DNA of 64,000 nt from Pseudanabaena mucicola str. Chao 1806 (GCF_030323025.1 NZ_CP097329.1:3954001-4018000), one strand, 5' to 3'; numbered from the stretch's first letter, positions 8,510 through 17,370 are shown. The notes: a model not told the origin generated them from the letters alone. Program-made: numbers and translations.

Positions 8510-9940
8510 ATGACTATAACTATTTACAAACAAACAACACAAGCATCTTGGGCAAAAGCGATCGCTAAGCCAGCGATAGAATTCCCTCTCACTCAACTCT
8601 CAATTGTTTCTGGCAAAATCCCTGCCAATCTTAAAGGTTCTCTCTATCGTAATGGACCTGCCCGACTAGAACGTGGCGAAATGCAAGTGGGACATTGGTT
8701 TGATGGTGATGGCGCAATTCTGGCCGTACATTTTGCTGAAGGTCAAGTCCGTGCCACCTATCGTTATGTACAAACAGAAGGATATCTCGCAGAAGAAAAA
8801 GCGAATAAACTGATTTATGGCAACTATGGCATGACTCCTAAAGGCTTATGGTGGAATCGTTTTGGAAAATCGTCAAAGAATGTGGCTAATACTTCTGTGA
8901 TCGCTTTACCTGACAAGCTCCTTGCCTTATGGGAGGGTGGACTGCCCCATGCCCTTGATTTGGAAACTCTAGAAACCTATGGCTTAGAGAATCTGGAAGG
9001 ACTAGATCATCAACGTTCCTATTCAGCACATCCTAAGCGTGATTCTGAGACTGACGAGATCTTTAACTTTGGCGTTTCCTATGGCAAGAACGCAACTTTA
9101 AATTTGTATCGCAGCGATCGCCATGGCAAGCTAATCAAAAAAAATCAAGCGACTTTACAAGGTCTACCAATGATTCATGATTTTGTACTAGCTGGTGATT
9201 ATCTAATTTTCTGTATACCACCATTGCGGATGAATCCCTTTCCAGTATTACTCAATCTCCAAAGTTATAGCGATTCTCTAGCATGGAAGCCTCAAGAGGG
9301 TACAGAAATCTTGGTATTTGATCGCCATAATCTCGAACTAGTTAGCCGTAATATTGCTGAGCCTTGGTTTCAGTGGCATTTTGGTAATGGCTATAGTGAT
9401 CACAATGGCAATCTCGTATTTGATCTCATCCGTTATCCAGACTTTGCTACCAATCAATTCTTAAAGGAGGTTGCCACAGGTAAAATCAAGACTCCAGCTA
9501 AGGGAACTCTTTGGCAAATGCGCCTCAATCCCCAAACGGGTGAATTTCTCGAAACTTCACAGGTACTAGATCGCGGTTCTGAATTCCCCATTGTTGCCCC
9601 TGCCCAAGTTGGTAAAAATTCTCGCTATACTTATCTATCTATCCACCATTCTGAAGATGAACAAACAGAATTATTTGATGCGATCGCCCGTTATGATTAC
9701 CAAACCAATACTTTAACTGAAGCTGATCTAGGTGCAAATCGCTATCCAATGGAGCCATTATTTGCCCCTGATCCCACCAATCCTGACAAAGGTTATATTA
9801 TTACCGTCGTCTTTGATGGCGATCGCGAATGCTCCGAAGTATGGATCTTTGATAGCGATCGATTAGATGATGAGCCTATTTGTCGCATTGCCCTACCAAG
9901 CATTGTACCAATGGGATTTCACGGCACTTGGCGATCGTAA
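8510..9940 (+). CDS. Carotenoid/apocarotenoid cleavage oxygenase
   Basis: A 476-residue protein of the RPE65/carotenoid oxygenase family, with the family-typical length. The N-terminal GSLYRNGPA and HWFDGDG motifs are present. The four iron-binding histidines can be placed at H174 (SYSAHPKRD), H223 (MIHDFVL), H290 (FQWHFGNGY) and H471 (GFHGTW). It is expected to cleave conjugated double bonds of carotenoids, apocarotenals or stilbene-like compounds using a non-haem Fe(II). It is the third gene after the reductase and cupin and should be under the PadR regulator. The product of cleavage cannot be predicted. Confidence 0.9.
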   Translation: MTITIYKQTTQASWAKAIAKPAIEFPLTQLSIVSGKIPANLKGSLYRNGPARLERGEMQVGHWFDGDGAILAVHFAEGQVRATYRYVQTEGYLAEEKANKLIYGNYGMTPKGLWWNRFGKSSKNVANTSVIALPDKLLALWEGGLPHALDLETLETYGLENLEGLDHQRSYSAHPKRDSETDEIFNFGVSYGKNATLNLYRSDRHGKLIKKNQATLQGLPMIHDFVLAGDYLIFCIPPLRMNPFPVLLNLQSYSDSLAWKPQEGTEILVFDRHNLELVSRNIAEPWFQWHFGNGYSDHNGNLVFDLIRYPDFATNQFLKEVATGKIKTPAKGTLWQMRLNPQTGEFLETSQVLDRGSEFPIVAPAQVGKNSRYTYLSIHHSEDEQTELFDAIARYDYQTNTLTEADLGANRYPMEPLFAPDPTNPDKGYIITVVFDGDRECSEVWIFDSDRLDDEPICRIALPSIVPMGFHGTWRS

Positions 9941-9988
9941 AATAAAGGGGGTACAACGTACTCCATTTATTACTCCATAATTTAAGAT

Positions 9989-10588
9989 ATGAAAATTTTG
10001 CAGGCTGATGCCAACTATACTTTTCGTTCTTATTTTGAGCTATCCAATGATACAGATGAAATTTTGGCTGAGTTTGATTACAAACTTGTCAAAAAACGCT
10101 TGCAACTACCAAGAACTAGCCGTCTATTATCAGGACTGTCAGAACTAAAACAGAACCTTGAAAATGTACTTCCCTATGTGCCATTAACTAGCGAAACTGC
10201 AAGGCGAGAAATTTTGGTAGCTCCTGTGTTAAGTAAAGTTGCCATGATTTGTCAACAGATCCTGCGAATTGAATATCCTGTGAAGGTTAGCAATCTTCTG
10301 CAAGGGAATCTAGATTACTTAATTCGATCTATCCATAGTCTCATTGTTGTTGAAGCAAAACGAGATGATTTGACTCGTGGGTTTACGCAGTTAGCGGTTG
10401 AAGCGATCGCTTTATCGATGTTAGATGAAGCGCCAGATCGTCTCTATGGTGCGGTTACTATTGGCAATCTATGGATATTTGGGATTTTAGATGTTACTTC
10501 TCGAACCATATTTCAAGATATTGGTTCGTATACCTTACCCGATGATTTAGAAGATTTAATTAGCATTTTAGTAGGAATTCTAGAATGA
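9989..10588 (+). CDS. PD-(D/E)XK nuclease-like hypothetical protein
   Basis: A 199-residue protein. The arrangement GNLDYLI (D109) followed by LIVVEAKRDD (E122, K124) and GFTQLAVEAIAL resembles the PD-(D/E)XK nuclease core found in many cyanobacterial hypotheticals related to restriction-type proteins. The C-terminal part has RLYGAVTIGNLWIFGIL. It follows the oxygenase by 49 bp on the same strand but is probably not part of that pathway. Nuclease activity is inferred from the core motif only; a catalytically silent fold is possible. Confidence 0.65.
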   Translation: MKILQADANYTFRSYFELSNDTDEILAEFDYKLVKKRLQLPRTSRLLSGLSELKQNLENVLPYVPLTSETARREILVAPVLSKVAMICQQILRIEYPVKVSNLLQGNLDYLIRSIHSLIVVEAKRDDLTRGFTQLAVEAIALSMLDEAPDRLYGAVTIGNLWIFGILDVTSRTIFQDIGSYTLPDDLEDLISILVGILE

Positions 10589-10623
10589 GCAAAGGGCTTA
10601 AGCTCCTTGTTTGTCTCACGACA

Positions 10624-10668
10624 AGGGATTATTGAAAGTGTTGTGTTGCAACACTTTCAATAATCCCT
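10624..10668. repeat. Long hairpin
   Basis: Near-perfect arms of about 20 bp (AGGGATTATTGAAAGTGTTG and complement) around TGTT, 36 bp after the nuclease-like gene. It may be a terminator. The GAAAGT(G/A)TTG arm also recurs in the hairpin at 36481-36521. Confidence 0.65.
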
Positions 10669-10719
10669 TAGTTCGATTTTAGGTGCAAAGCACTGTAACA
10701 GTTCAGGCGATCGCTATAA

Positions 10720-10787
10720 TTGGTATAAGATCATCGGTTGATATTAGATTAACTTGGTATAAGATCATCGGTTGATATTAGATTAAC
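10720..10787 (+). repeat. Perfect 34-bp tandem direct repeat
   Basis: The unit beginning TTGGTATAAGATCATCGG and ending TTAGATTAAC occurs twice with no gap (10720-10753 and 10754-10787). It lies 42 bp upstream of the HTH gene start at 10830. It may be a recent duplication of a promoter or an array of binding sites for the downstream regulator. Confidence 0.85.
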
Positions 10788-10829
10788 TTTCTATTTAAAG
10801 ATCTGACCAAGTTTTCGATATTACAAAAG

Positions 10830-11249
10830 ATGCCACCAAGGTTACAGGTTAAAACCGAAGATTGCTCACCCCTAGGACTATATGTTCTTCAATATTTAGA
10901 AGAACAAGACATTAGTATGAACCATCTGGCAGAATTGGCTGGTGTGCCCCAACCAAGGCTTCGTGGTGCTTGTTTTAAAGGAACATGCCCCACACCTGAA
11001 ACCTTACGAAAGTTGGCAAAAATTATGGGGAAACATCATTTAGAGCTGTATACCCTGGCATATCAGGGTAGGATTGAACAGGTTCCCGAAGATGTCGATG
11101 ATAATTTGTTGGATATATTAATTAGGCAAATGCTAGAAACTGCCCGCGAGTTAAATTTAGCAATGCCCAAAATTCAACCATCCAAAGCAAAAATTCGTAA
11201 GGCTTTAATAGAATTGGGCTTTAGGGAAAAGCGCGAAGAGATATCTTAA
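10830..11249 (+). CDS. XRE/Cro-C1 family HTH protein
   Basis: A 139-residue protein. Residues 13-70 form an XRE-type helix-turn-helix: LGLYVLQYLEEQDISMNHLAE, given as LGLYVLQYLEEQ then ISMNHLAELAGVPQPRLRG, and LRKLAKIMG. It lacks a recognisable C-terminal enzymatic domain; residues 85-139 are charged and probably helical. It is likely a DNA-binding regulator. The perfect tandem repeat just upstream is the obvious candidate target for autoregulation. Confidence 0.75.
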   Translation: MPPRLQVKTEDCSPLGLYVLQYLEEQDISMNHLAELAGVPQPRLRGACFKGTCPTPETLRKLAKIMGKHHLELYTLAYQGRIEQVPEDVDDNLLDILIRQMLETARELNLAMPKIQPSKAKIRKALIELGFREKREEIS

Positions 11250-11292
11250 GTCTTGACGATGCAAGGCACATTAAAGATTAAGCAGTAAGGAT

Positions 11293-12123
11293 TTAAGGTT
11301 GATCTTTTCCGAGTGATGCCGCTAGTTTCTGAAACCGACGGGGATCTCCCTCTTCCAAGTTCTCCGCTCTCTCTTGACGCTTAATTTCATAGAGTTTTTT
11401 GAGAATATCCTGCCAATCATCGGGAGTTAAAGGAGATTTTTGAGCTTCAGATTGTTCTAGCTGGATAGATGTATGCGCCTCTAGTGTCGTATTTTGCTGA
11501 ATATTTTTTAAGGCAAGCCATACACGAGCACGTACTGCCAATGTTGATTCCTTATTCGCCATTTGCTCAAGTTGCGATTGAATCTCCGATAGCCAATGCG
11601 GATAGTTATCAGCGATCGTTATTGCCAAAGCCTGTAAACCCACAACCGCCGCGTAACGTACTACCCATTCATCATCCTGATGCGCGACAAATAGTAATGC
11701 TTCCAACGCTTCCTCTTGAGCAATTTCACGAAGTTCATCAGGAAACCAATGCCACTTCATTAAACCTAAACCCTTAACTGCCGCACGGCGCACACTAAAA
11801 GCAAAATCCGCAGTCGCTACACCCAGCAAAGTTGCCAATCCTCGCGGATCACCAATCCCTGCTAAAGCTCGAATTGCCCACGACCGCGCTGTGTAGTTAT
11901 GCATATCTAGAAGTTCCAATAACGCAGGAACTGCTGGATCGCCTAGCAAAATCAGTCCATCCACAGCAGCAACGGCAGCTCCAGGGTTATTGTAACTCAG
12001 AGCTTCAATCAAGGTTGGAATCGCTCCTTCTAACCGAGCATTTGCAAGATTTTGGACTGCTTCAAGTAGTCGATTAGAAGAATCTGCTTCTTCTACGGCT
12101 TGAATGAGTTGGGAAAGAGACAT
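11293..12123 (-). CDS. cpcF: CpcF-like phycobilin lyase subunit (HEAT-repeat)
   Basis: A 276-residue all-helical HEAT/PBS-lyase repeat protein. Repeats are seen at about residues 30-65, 66-98, 99-130 and 150-185, with the typical VRRAAVKGLGLM and VVRYAAVVGLQAL phrases. CpcF works with CpcE to attach phycocyanobilin to Cys84 of the phycocyanin alpha subunit. It is longer than many CpcF proteins because of a charged tail from about residue 225 (ending FQKLAASLGKDQP). It lies 58 bp after the cpcE-like gene, downstream of cpcB-cpcA. NblB- or PecF-like roles are alternatives, but the cluster context favours CpcF. Confidence 0.82.
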   Translation of the reverse strand: MSLSQLIQAVEEADSSNRLLEAVQNLANARLEGAIPTLIEALSYNNPGAAVAAVDGLILLGDPAVPALLELLDMHNYTARSWAIRALAGIGDPRGLATLLGVATADFAFSVRRAAVKGLGLMKWHWFPDELREIAQEEALEALLFVAHQDDEWVVRYAAVVGLQALAITIADNYPHWLSEIQSQLEQMANKESTLAVRARVWLALKNIQQNTTLEAHTSIQLEQSEAQKSPLTPDDWQDILKKLYEIKRQERAENLEEGDPRRFQKLAASLGKDQP

Positions 12124-12181
12124 ATATCAGTAAATTAGATGAGGCAAGCAAAGTAAAGGATAGCTTTGTAGTTTCTCTACT

Positions 12182-12997
12182 TTACAATAAATCATCCATC
12201 AGAGCCATGACCCTAACTGCACCTGCGGTCAGATCAGGAGGTGTAGCAAGCGGTATTTGTTTTTCTAATACACCTTTGAGAGAAATTAATTTGAGACTAT
12301 TTTCCGCCATTGTGTTGCTAATCGCTTCCGCTGCTCCCAAATAGCCGATCGCACCTAAATCAGAAAGAACAGTTCGCCGCAATTGTAAATCATTGTTGCT
12401 TAGAGCCTTAATCAGAATATTACCGTAATGATCTGCGGTTTCTGGATCGGACGAAAGCTGATACATGGCACGTGCCGCCGCATACTTCACTCTAGGAATG
12501 GGATGTTCCAAATATGGCAAGATCTGGGGAATTGTCTCCACAGCTCCTAAAGATCCCAAGGCTTCAAGAATTGCGTCAAAAGGTTGTTCAGTTTCTAAAC
12601 CTGATATTTCTAAGGTGATCGGTATATCAAGCATAGCCAATAACTTGGGAATACTGGCTATATCACCAAGCATTTCTAAAGATTGAGCCGCAGCCTCGCG
12701 TACATAAAAATCCTTACAGTCTAATGAGCGAATTAATGCTGAGACAGCACTGCGATCGCCAAGCTTTCCTAAAGCCCTCGCCGCATTACGTCGCAATGGA
12801 TAACCACCTGCATCGGTGCGATCGGCTTCATCATCTAGAGCATTAATTAAAAGAGCGATCGCTCTAGGATCTTTCACTCGAAATCGTCCAAGCCACCATG
12901 CTGCATAGATCCGTAATCCTAAATCTTCACATTGCAAATTAATGAGTGCCTGTTCTAAGGTCAACTGATTATCGTCAGGAAGTTCGGATTCACTCAT
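12182..12997 (-). CDS. cpcE: CpcE, phycocyanin alpha phycocyanobilin lyase subunit
   Basis: A 271-residue HEAT-repeat protein matching CpcE in length and landmarks: YAAWWLGRFR near the start, DEADRT-GGYPLRRNAARALGKLGD, DCKDFYVREAAAQSLE, YAAARAMYQLS, and NDLQLRRTVLSDLGAIGYL. With CpcF it forms the heterodimeric lyase/isomerase that loads bilin onto CpcA in the cytoplasm. It follows cpcA after about 250 bp containing a terminator and two hairpins, so its expression is probably lower than that of the structural genes. Confidence 0.9.
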   Translation of the reverse strand: MSESELPDDNQLTLEQALINLQCEDLGLRIYAAWWLGRFRVKDPRAIALLINALDDEADRTDAGGYPLRRNAARALGKLGDRSAVSALIRSLDCKDFYVREAAAQSLEMLGDIASIPKLLAMLDIPITLEISGLETEQPFDAILEALGSLGAVETIPQILPYLEHPIPRVKYAAARAMYQLSSDPETADHYGNILIKALSNNDLQLRRTVLSDLGAIGYLGAAEAISNTMAENSLKLISLKGVLEKQIPLATPPDLTAGAVRVMALMDDLL

Positions 12998-13090
12998 GTT
13001 TTGTCACTAAAAAATTTTCAAGTCTCCATTTTGTTGTGGTCAAAATGGAAATTCACATACAGCATTTTACAATCAAACAAACCCTCATTT

Positions 13091-13180
13091 TATGGCTGTC
13101 GAAGAGAAAGTCGGCGCTTCGTGCCGACTTTCTCTTCGACAGCCATAGTTGGAAAGTATTGCTTCGTAATACTTTCCAAC
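13091..13180. repeat. Two adjacent large hairpins between cpcA and cpcE
   Basis: Hairpin A, 13091-13147, has 25-bp perfect arms starting TATGGCTGTCGAAGAG around GCTTCGT. Hairpin B, 13148-13180, has arms GTTGGAAAGTATT and complement around GCTTCGT-type loop bases. They lie just beyond the cpcA terminator and may dampen read-through into cpcE or stabilise the cpcBA mRNA 3' end. Confidence 0.75.
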
Positions 13181-13181
13181 T

Positions 13182-13213
13182 AAAAAAGACACCCCCTCAG
13201 GGATGCCTTTTTT
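13182..13213 (-). terminator. cpcBA intrinsic terminator
   Basis: On the minus strand GGCATCCCTGAGGGGGTGTC, with G-U pairs in the stem, is followed by a run of six T. It lies about 30 bp after the cpcA stop at 13244. This is a standard intrinsic terminator layout for an abundant transcript. Confidence 0.7.
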
Positions 13214-13243
13214 AGAATCCGAAGAATCTAATCAAATATCGAA

Positions 13244-13735
13244 CTAGAGCAATGCGTTGATAGCATAATCGAGGTAAGAGTTTGCTTCGGAAGCAGCGTC
13301 ACCGCTCAAACCATGGTTAGCCTTGATGTACTTCAAAGCTTCAACGTACCAGCTAGGAGACAATTCAAAAGTACGGTTAATTTCAGCCAAGCCACTGATG
13401 AGGTAGTCATCAAGAGGACCTGTACCACCAACAACCAACGCATAGGTTACGATGCGAAGGTAGTAACCGATGTCTCTGGCACACTTGTCCTTGCCAGTTT
13501 GGCTGGAGGCATAGTTAGAACCAGGAGTATTGGTGGTGTAAGGGAACTTTTGGTAAACAGCATTAGCTGCACCTGCAACCAAAGAGTCAGCCTTTTCGGT
13601 CAAAGCCTTAGCAGCAGCTAGACCAGATGCTGCTTGACGAAAGCGACCAAAAGCAACTTGCAATTCACTAGCGCTGAGGAAACGACCTTGAGAATCTGCT
13701 GTAGCTAGAGCTTCGGTTAAAGGGGTTTTTGACAT
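13244..13735 (-). CDS. cpcA: Phycocyanin alpha subunit
   Basis: A 163-residue globin-like biliprotein, essentially the full CpcA length. KTPLTEAL at the start, [19 protein letters not shown], and the bilin site [13 protein letters not shown] with C85 (equivalent to Cys84) are clear. The C-terminal [20 protein letters not shown] and [12 protein letters not shown] are diagnostic of CpcA. It pairs with CpcB to form phycobilisome rods on the thylakoid surface. It lies 49 bp after cpcB in the same operon. Phycoerythrocyanin alpha is ruled out by the CARDI bilin motif and overall similarity. Confidence 0.96.
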   Translation of the reverse strand: MSKTPLTEALATADSQGRFLSASELQVAFGRFRQAASGLAAAKALTEKADSLVAGAANAVYQKFPYTTNTPGSNYASSQTGKDKCARDIGYYLRIVTYALVVGGTGPLDDYLISGLAEINRTFELSPSWYVEALKYIKANHGLSGDAASEANSYLDYAINALL

Positions 13736-13784
13736 GACTTACAATATCTCCAAATAAATTTTTTAAACAATCAAAAGACGCAAA

Positions 13785-14306
13785 CTAAGCAACTGCTGCA
13801 GCAGCTCTGTCAAAGTAGCTGCCAAGTTCAGCAATCAAGCTGCTGCAATCGCCGCGAGTAATTCCGTTAGGATCGTTAGCAATTGAGATCGCTGCATCCT
13901 TCATCTTTTGAACACCAACCGCAACGGAAGCACCAGGAGTACCAAGAGCCAAGTAGGTTTCTCTCAAACCGTTCAAGCAACGGTCATCCAAGATACTGGA
14001 ATCGCCTGCGAATATAGCGTAGGTTACATAGCGCAAAATAATTTCCATGTCGCGCAAGCAAGCAGCCATACGACGGTTGGTGTAAGCATTTCCACCAGGT
14101 GCGATCAATGCAGGCTGCTCAGCAAACAAAGCACGAGCAGCGCTAGCAACGATTGCAGAAGAGCTACCAGTGATACGGTTAACGATGTCAATACGCTTGT
14201 TACCATCAGCAACGAGTGCATTCAAAGCATCTAGCTGGGAAGAGGTGAGGTATGCGCCACGTGAATCAGCTTGGGATACTACCTTGGCAAATGCATCTAA
14301 TGTCAT
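13785..14306 (-). CDS. cpcB: Phycocyanin beta subunit
   Basis: A 173-residue protein (family 172). The two bilin cysteines are C83 in [13 protein letters not shown] and C154 in RGDCSSL. N73 in [10 protein letters not shown] is the site usually methylated by CpcM. The C-terminal [12 protein letters not shown] is typical. It is the first gene of cpcB-cpcA, and its upstream region on the minus strand is a 650-bp non-coding stretch suited to carry the strong promoter. No rod-linker genes (cpcC, cpcD) follow here, so they must lie elsewhere if present. Confidence 0.96.
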   Translation of the reverse strand: MTLDAFAKVVSQADSRGAYLTSSQLDALNALVADGNKRIDIVNRITGSSSAIVASAARALFAEQPALIAPGGNAYTNRRMAACLRDMEIILRYVTYAIFAGDSSILDDRCLNGLRETYLALGTPGASVAVGVQKMKDAAISIANDPNGITRGDCSSLIAELGSYFDRAAAAVA

Positions 14307-14830
14307 GTTACGTTTATCTCCAAATATGTTTAAGTGTCTTTATAAAGACCGAGATAGGCAGAGCCAATCATTTTTTTGCTAAATCTATGCAAGTTCTGAA
14401 CTTTAATTAATTTTTAATTTAACTAGAAAATCAAAAAGTCAGAATTAGCTAGAAAAAGTTTTTATTTTTAATTTAAAGAGTTGTTTTTCTCAACCTAACT
14501 AGCTAAATTTTTTCTCGCTGGTTTTGTTTGGCTTCGATTTCCAACTTCTATGTTTATACTATGTCGTTGGATCGTTTTTTATTACAGATTGTCACAATTT
14601 ATAACAGCTTGTTTCGAGATCAAAAAGTTGAGTATAGAAAAGCACATTTTCCTTAACAGATGAATAGCCAAAAACACTTGTATATAAAGGGTTTTCAGCC
14701 CTTTAGAAGTATTAAGAAGATTAAATATGATTTTTTCCTATATCTTCCCTAAACCAGTTAGGAAGCCATATTTCTACTCTTCTGTTCACTTGGAACCATA
14801 AATAATGATTTTTAGCTAAAAAGGAGGCAC
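14307..14830. promoter_or_regulatory. cpcB upstream non-coding region
   Basis: This 520-bp AT-rich stretch precedes cpcB and must contain its promoter and leader. On the minus strand, around 14555-14600, TTGTGACA and TAGTATAAA resemble basal promoter elements, but spacing and choice are uncertain. No supported small gene was seen. Confidence 0.45.
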
Positions 14831-14911
14831 GGTAGTGCTGCAAAGTAATTTTTTTAGTAATTGTGTTGCGGGCGCGAAGCGCCCGCAACACAATTACATT
14901 GCATAACTATC
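14831..14911. repeat. Palindromic repeat family T, copy 2
   Basis: Near-identical to 6645-6724: left end GGTAGTGCTGCAAAGT, centre GCGGGCGCGAAGCGCCCGC, right end ATTGCATAACTATC. The arms carry compensating changes (GTGATGCGGG at copy 1, GTGTTGCGGG here, each matched on its own other arm), so pairing of the stem appears to be conserved. Confidence 0.82.
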
Positions 14912-14938
14912 AAGGAGGTGCAAAGCACCTCCTTTTTT
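14912..14938 (+). terminator. Stem-loop near glyQ end
   Basis: AAGGAGGTGC-AAA-GCACCTCC followed by TTTTTT on the plus strand. The T-run orientation fits plus-strand transcripts better than glyQ, which ends at 14958 on the minus strand, so it may insulate glyQ from the cpc upstream region. Confidence 0.55.
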
Positions 14939-14957
14939 GAGAAGTTTTTTGAGGGAT

Positions 14958-15872
14958 TTAAGAAGCCACCTTTAGATCTGCACTCAAGGGGAAACCTAAT
15001 GCTTCGCGTTGAGCATAATAAAGTTTTGCCACCTGTCGAGCCAGATTACGAATGCGTCCAATATAGCGAGTACGCTCGGTTACGGAGATTACTCCTCGCG
15101 CATCTAGTAAGTTAAAGGAATGGGAGCATTTCAATACATAGTCAAAGGCGGGTAACACTAACTCGGATTCTAGTAAATTCCCTGCTTCCTTTTCATATTG
15201 GAGGAATAGCTGAAACAATAGGTCAGAATCTTGAGGCTTACCGCCAAAGTTGCCAAAGTTGTAGCCGCTATGCTCGACTTCGCCTTGGTGATGTACTTGA
15301 CCATATTTGATGTCGCCTAATTCTGGGTGTGATCGCCACACAATGTCATACACTGAGTCCACGCCTTGGAGATACATCACCAAGCGCTCTAAACCATAGG
15401 TGATTTCCGCAGAAACAGGGCGACAGTCTAGACCACCAACCTGTTGGAAGTACGTGAACTGGGTAACTTCCATGCCATCTAGCCAGACTTCCCAACCCAC
15501 ACCCCATGCACCAAGGGTGGGTGATTCCCAGTCATCTTCAACAAAGCGGACATCGTGATCGGCGGGATCGATACCAAGATATTTCAAACTATTGAGATAT
15601 TGCTCTAGCACATCATCGGGAGATGGCTTAAGAATTACTTGAAATTGATAATAATGTTGCAAACGGTTAGGATTTTCGCCATAGCGTCCATCGGTTGGAC
15701 GGCGGCATGGTTCGACATAGGCAACGTTCCAAGGCTCAGGTCCGATCGCTCTTAGGAAAGTATGCGGACTCATGGTTCCCGCACCCTTTTCAATGTCGTA
15801 GGGTTGAGCAATCAAACATCCGCGATCGCTCCAGTACTTTTGCAACGCCAAAATAACTGACTGAAAATCCAT
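14958..15872 (-). CDS. glyQ: Glycyl-tRNA synthetase alpha subunit
   Basis: A 304-residue class II synthetase alpha chain of the bacterial alpha2-beta2 type. It starts [18 protein letters not shown] and contains [15 protein letters not shown], then [19 protein letters not shown], then [13 protein letters not shown] and [12 protein letters not shown], all conserved in GlyQ. It charges tRNA-Gly together with the beta subunit GlyS, which is not encoded in this window, as is usual in cyanobacteria where the two genes are often unlinked. Confidence 0.95.
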   Translation of the reverse strand: MDFQSVILALQKYWSDRGCLIAQPYDIEKGAGTMSPHTFLRAIGPEPWNVAYVEPCRRPTDGRYGENPNRLQHYYQFQVILKPSPDDVLEQYLNSLKYLGIDPADHDVRFVEDDWESPTLGAWGVGWEVWLDGMEVTQFTYFQQVGGLDCRPVSAEITYGLERLVMYLQGVDSVYDIVWRSHPELGDIKYGQVHHQGEVEHSGYNFGNFGGKPQDSDLLFQLFLQYEKEAGNLLESELVLPAFDYVLKCSHSFNLLDARGVISVTERTRYIGRIRNLARQVAKLYYAQREALGFPLSADLKVAS

Positions 15873-15934
15873 GCTTTACGGGGCAATAACACTCTAATCT
15901 TCTTAATCCTACCAGCGATCGCCTTGACATTCTT

Positions 15935-15982
15935 GATAGAGGTACTTGATCCATACTTATGCAAGGATCAAGTACCTCTATC
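15935..15982. terminator. 18-bp-arm hairpin overlapping the proA-family stop
   Basis: Perfect arms GATAGAGGTACTTGATCC and complement around a 12-bp loop. The proA-family stop codon (15978-15980) lies inside the proximal arm, so the last codons of the gene are part of the stem. Likely a terminator or a repeat that has captured the stop codon. Confidence 0.65.
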
Positions 15983-17279
15983 TAAGTGACCAAGAACTAG
16001 TTAACACTTGCTTTGTTGTTGTCAAAGCATATATATCGATCATCCCTGGATATCTGGATGCTCCTCGCGTTTTTAAGCTAGACATACCTAAAGCAATTTT
16101 GACATTGCCATTGTCGCCAATTTTGGCACATCGACTAAAACGGCTATGGGCATTGACAAAGATGGTGCTGCTATTGATGCGACTCACAAAGCGATCTCGT
16201 TCAGATAGGGAGTCGGTTAGTAACACATCCGCATGACCACTACTATATTGATTGATCCAGGCGATCGCCTCTTCCGTATCCTGCACCACTTTAATGGCGA
16301 TGGTTTCATCTAAATATGATTGTCCCCACACATCTTCAAGCTCAATTGCCTTATCAATCATTGCTTTACTAGGTTTATCTGTTTCATCACTATGGTTCTC
16401 CTCAAGGAAATGACGAAAATAAGTTGTAGTCCATGCACAGCCCCTTACTACCAAACCTTGCTTTTGAAGACGAACAATCCACTCGCCTAAACCTCGATCT
16501 AGCCATGATTGATGCACAACTACTTTTTCGATCGCATTTACAGCATCAGGCTCACCTTTGCGACTATTTAAAATAATTTCCTTAGCAAAGTCGAGACTGC
16601 CTGAAGCCGATAAATATAGATAACAATTACCCATCGAGATCGGTAAGGCAGAAACGGTGGCTTGCTTACTCACCTGTTGTACAAAACTGGGGCGACCATA
16701 GGGAATAACTAACCGCAAATATTTTTCTTGAACAATTAGCTCTTTCAGAGCAACCCCTTTAGGTACAGAGGTCATACATGCTTCAGGAAATCCCCTAGAG
16801 AGGAGGACATCTTTTGCGATCGCTGCGATCGCTTCTTGAGTATATGTACCTTCATTGCCACCCTTGAGAATGATTGTGTTACCAACCTTGAGGCACATGC
16901 CTGCCGCAATCAATCCCAATTGGGGAAATCCTTCATACACAAAAGCAACTACACCTAAGGGGATGCGTTGATAACCATTGATTCCCACATGCAGGGTCAG
17001 GGGATCAGGCAAGCCAGAAAGCTGCCTCAAACATTCGATCGCGTGATTCAGTCTTTCAGGAGTTAGTTTGAGCCACTCAAGGACGATCTCAGGTACTGCC
17101 ATATCTCGGCTAGATTCTAAATCCAAGGTATTTGCTTCTAAAATTGCATTTTTATGCTTTTTAATTACTTCAGCAAGCTCTAACAATAAACTATCGCGTT
17201 CTTTTATAGGGATTTGTGCGAGTTGTAGTGCGGCAGCATGGGATTTATAAATGAAGCCTGTAAGGTCTTCTGGTGACAT
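15978..17279 (-). CDS. ProA-family protein (glutamate-5-semialdehyde dehydrogenase-like) lacking the usual catalytic Cys
   Basis: A 433-residue aldehyde dehydrogenase-fold protein aligning throughout with gamma-glutamyl phosphate reductase, the second proline biosynthesis enzyme: GVVAFVYEGFPQLG, LKGGNEGTYTQEAI, VIPYGRPSFVQQV, SMGNCYLYL and DNGNVKIALGMSSLKTRG. At the catalytic position, where ProA has (V)CN(A/T)xET, this protein reads DAVNAIEK, so the cysteine is Val247. The flanking residues also depart from the norm (GEPDA rather than QRPGV). It may be a non-catalytic or repurposed paralog; a second proA elsewhere would be expected. Confidence 0.8.
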   Translation of the reverse strand: MSPEDLTGFIYKSHAAALQLAQIPIKERDSLLLELAEVIKKHKNAILEANTLDLESSRDMAVPEIVLEWLKLTPERLNHAIECLRQLSGLPDPLTLHVGINGYQRIPLGVVAFVYEGFPQLGLIAAGMCLKVGNTIILKGGNEGTYTQEAIAAIAKDVLLSRGFPEACMTSVPKGVALKELIVQEKYLRLVIPYGRPSFVQQVSKQATVSALPISMGNCYLYLSASGSLDFAKEIILNSRKGEPDAVNAIEKVVVHQSWLDRGLGEWIVRLQKQGLVVRGCAWTTTYFRHFLEENHSDETDKPSKAMIDKAIELEDVWGQSYLDETIAIKVVQDTEEAIAWINQYSSGHADVLLTDSLSERDRFVSRINSSTIFVNAHSRFSRCAKIGDNGNVKIALGMSSLKTRGASRYPGMIDIYALTTTKQVLTSSWSLR

Positions 17280-17370
17280 ATGGGTAATAACTACTTAAAT
17301 ACAAGACTAAAAAAATTCCTATATGAATAAAAATTAGCGAAATTTTCTAAAAAATATTCTTAAAAGGTTT

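Noticed and set aside
10720-10787. Possible CRISPR array
   Set aside because: Two head-to-tail copies with no spacer between them; no cas genes. It is a tandem duplication.
11832-12077. Antisense frame within the CpcF-like gene
   Set aside because: Its length is expected from a Leu/Ala-rich helical repeat gene read backwards; no family motif.
13001-13183. Frame over the two hairpins between cpcA and cpcE
   Set aside because: Open only because the repeats lack stops; the translated sequence has no similarity.
15946-16236. Plus-strand frame across the proA-family gene end
   Set aside because: It lies entirely over a well-supported gene and a hairpin; no conserved product.
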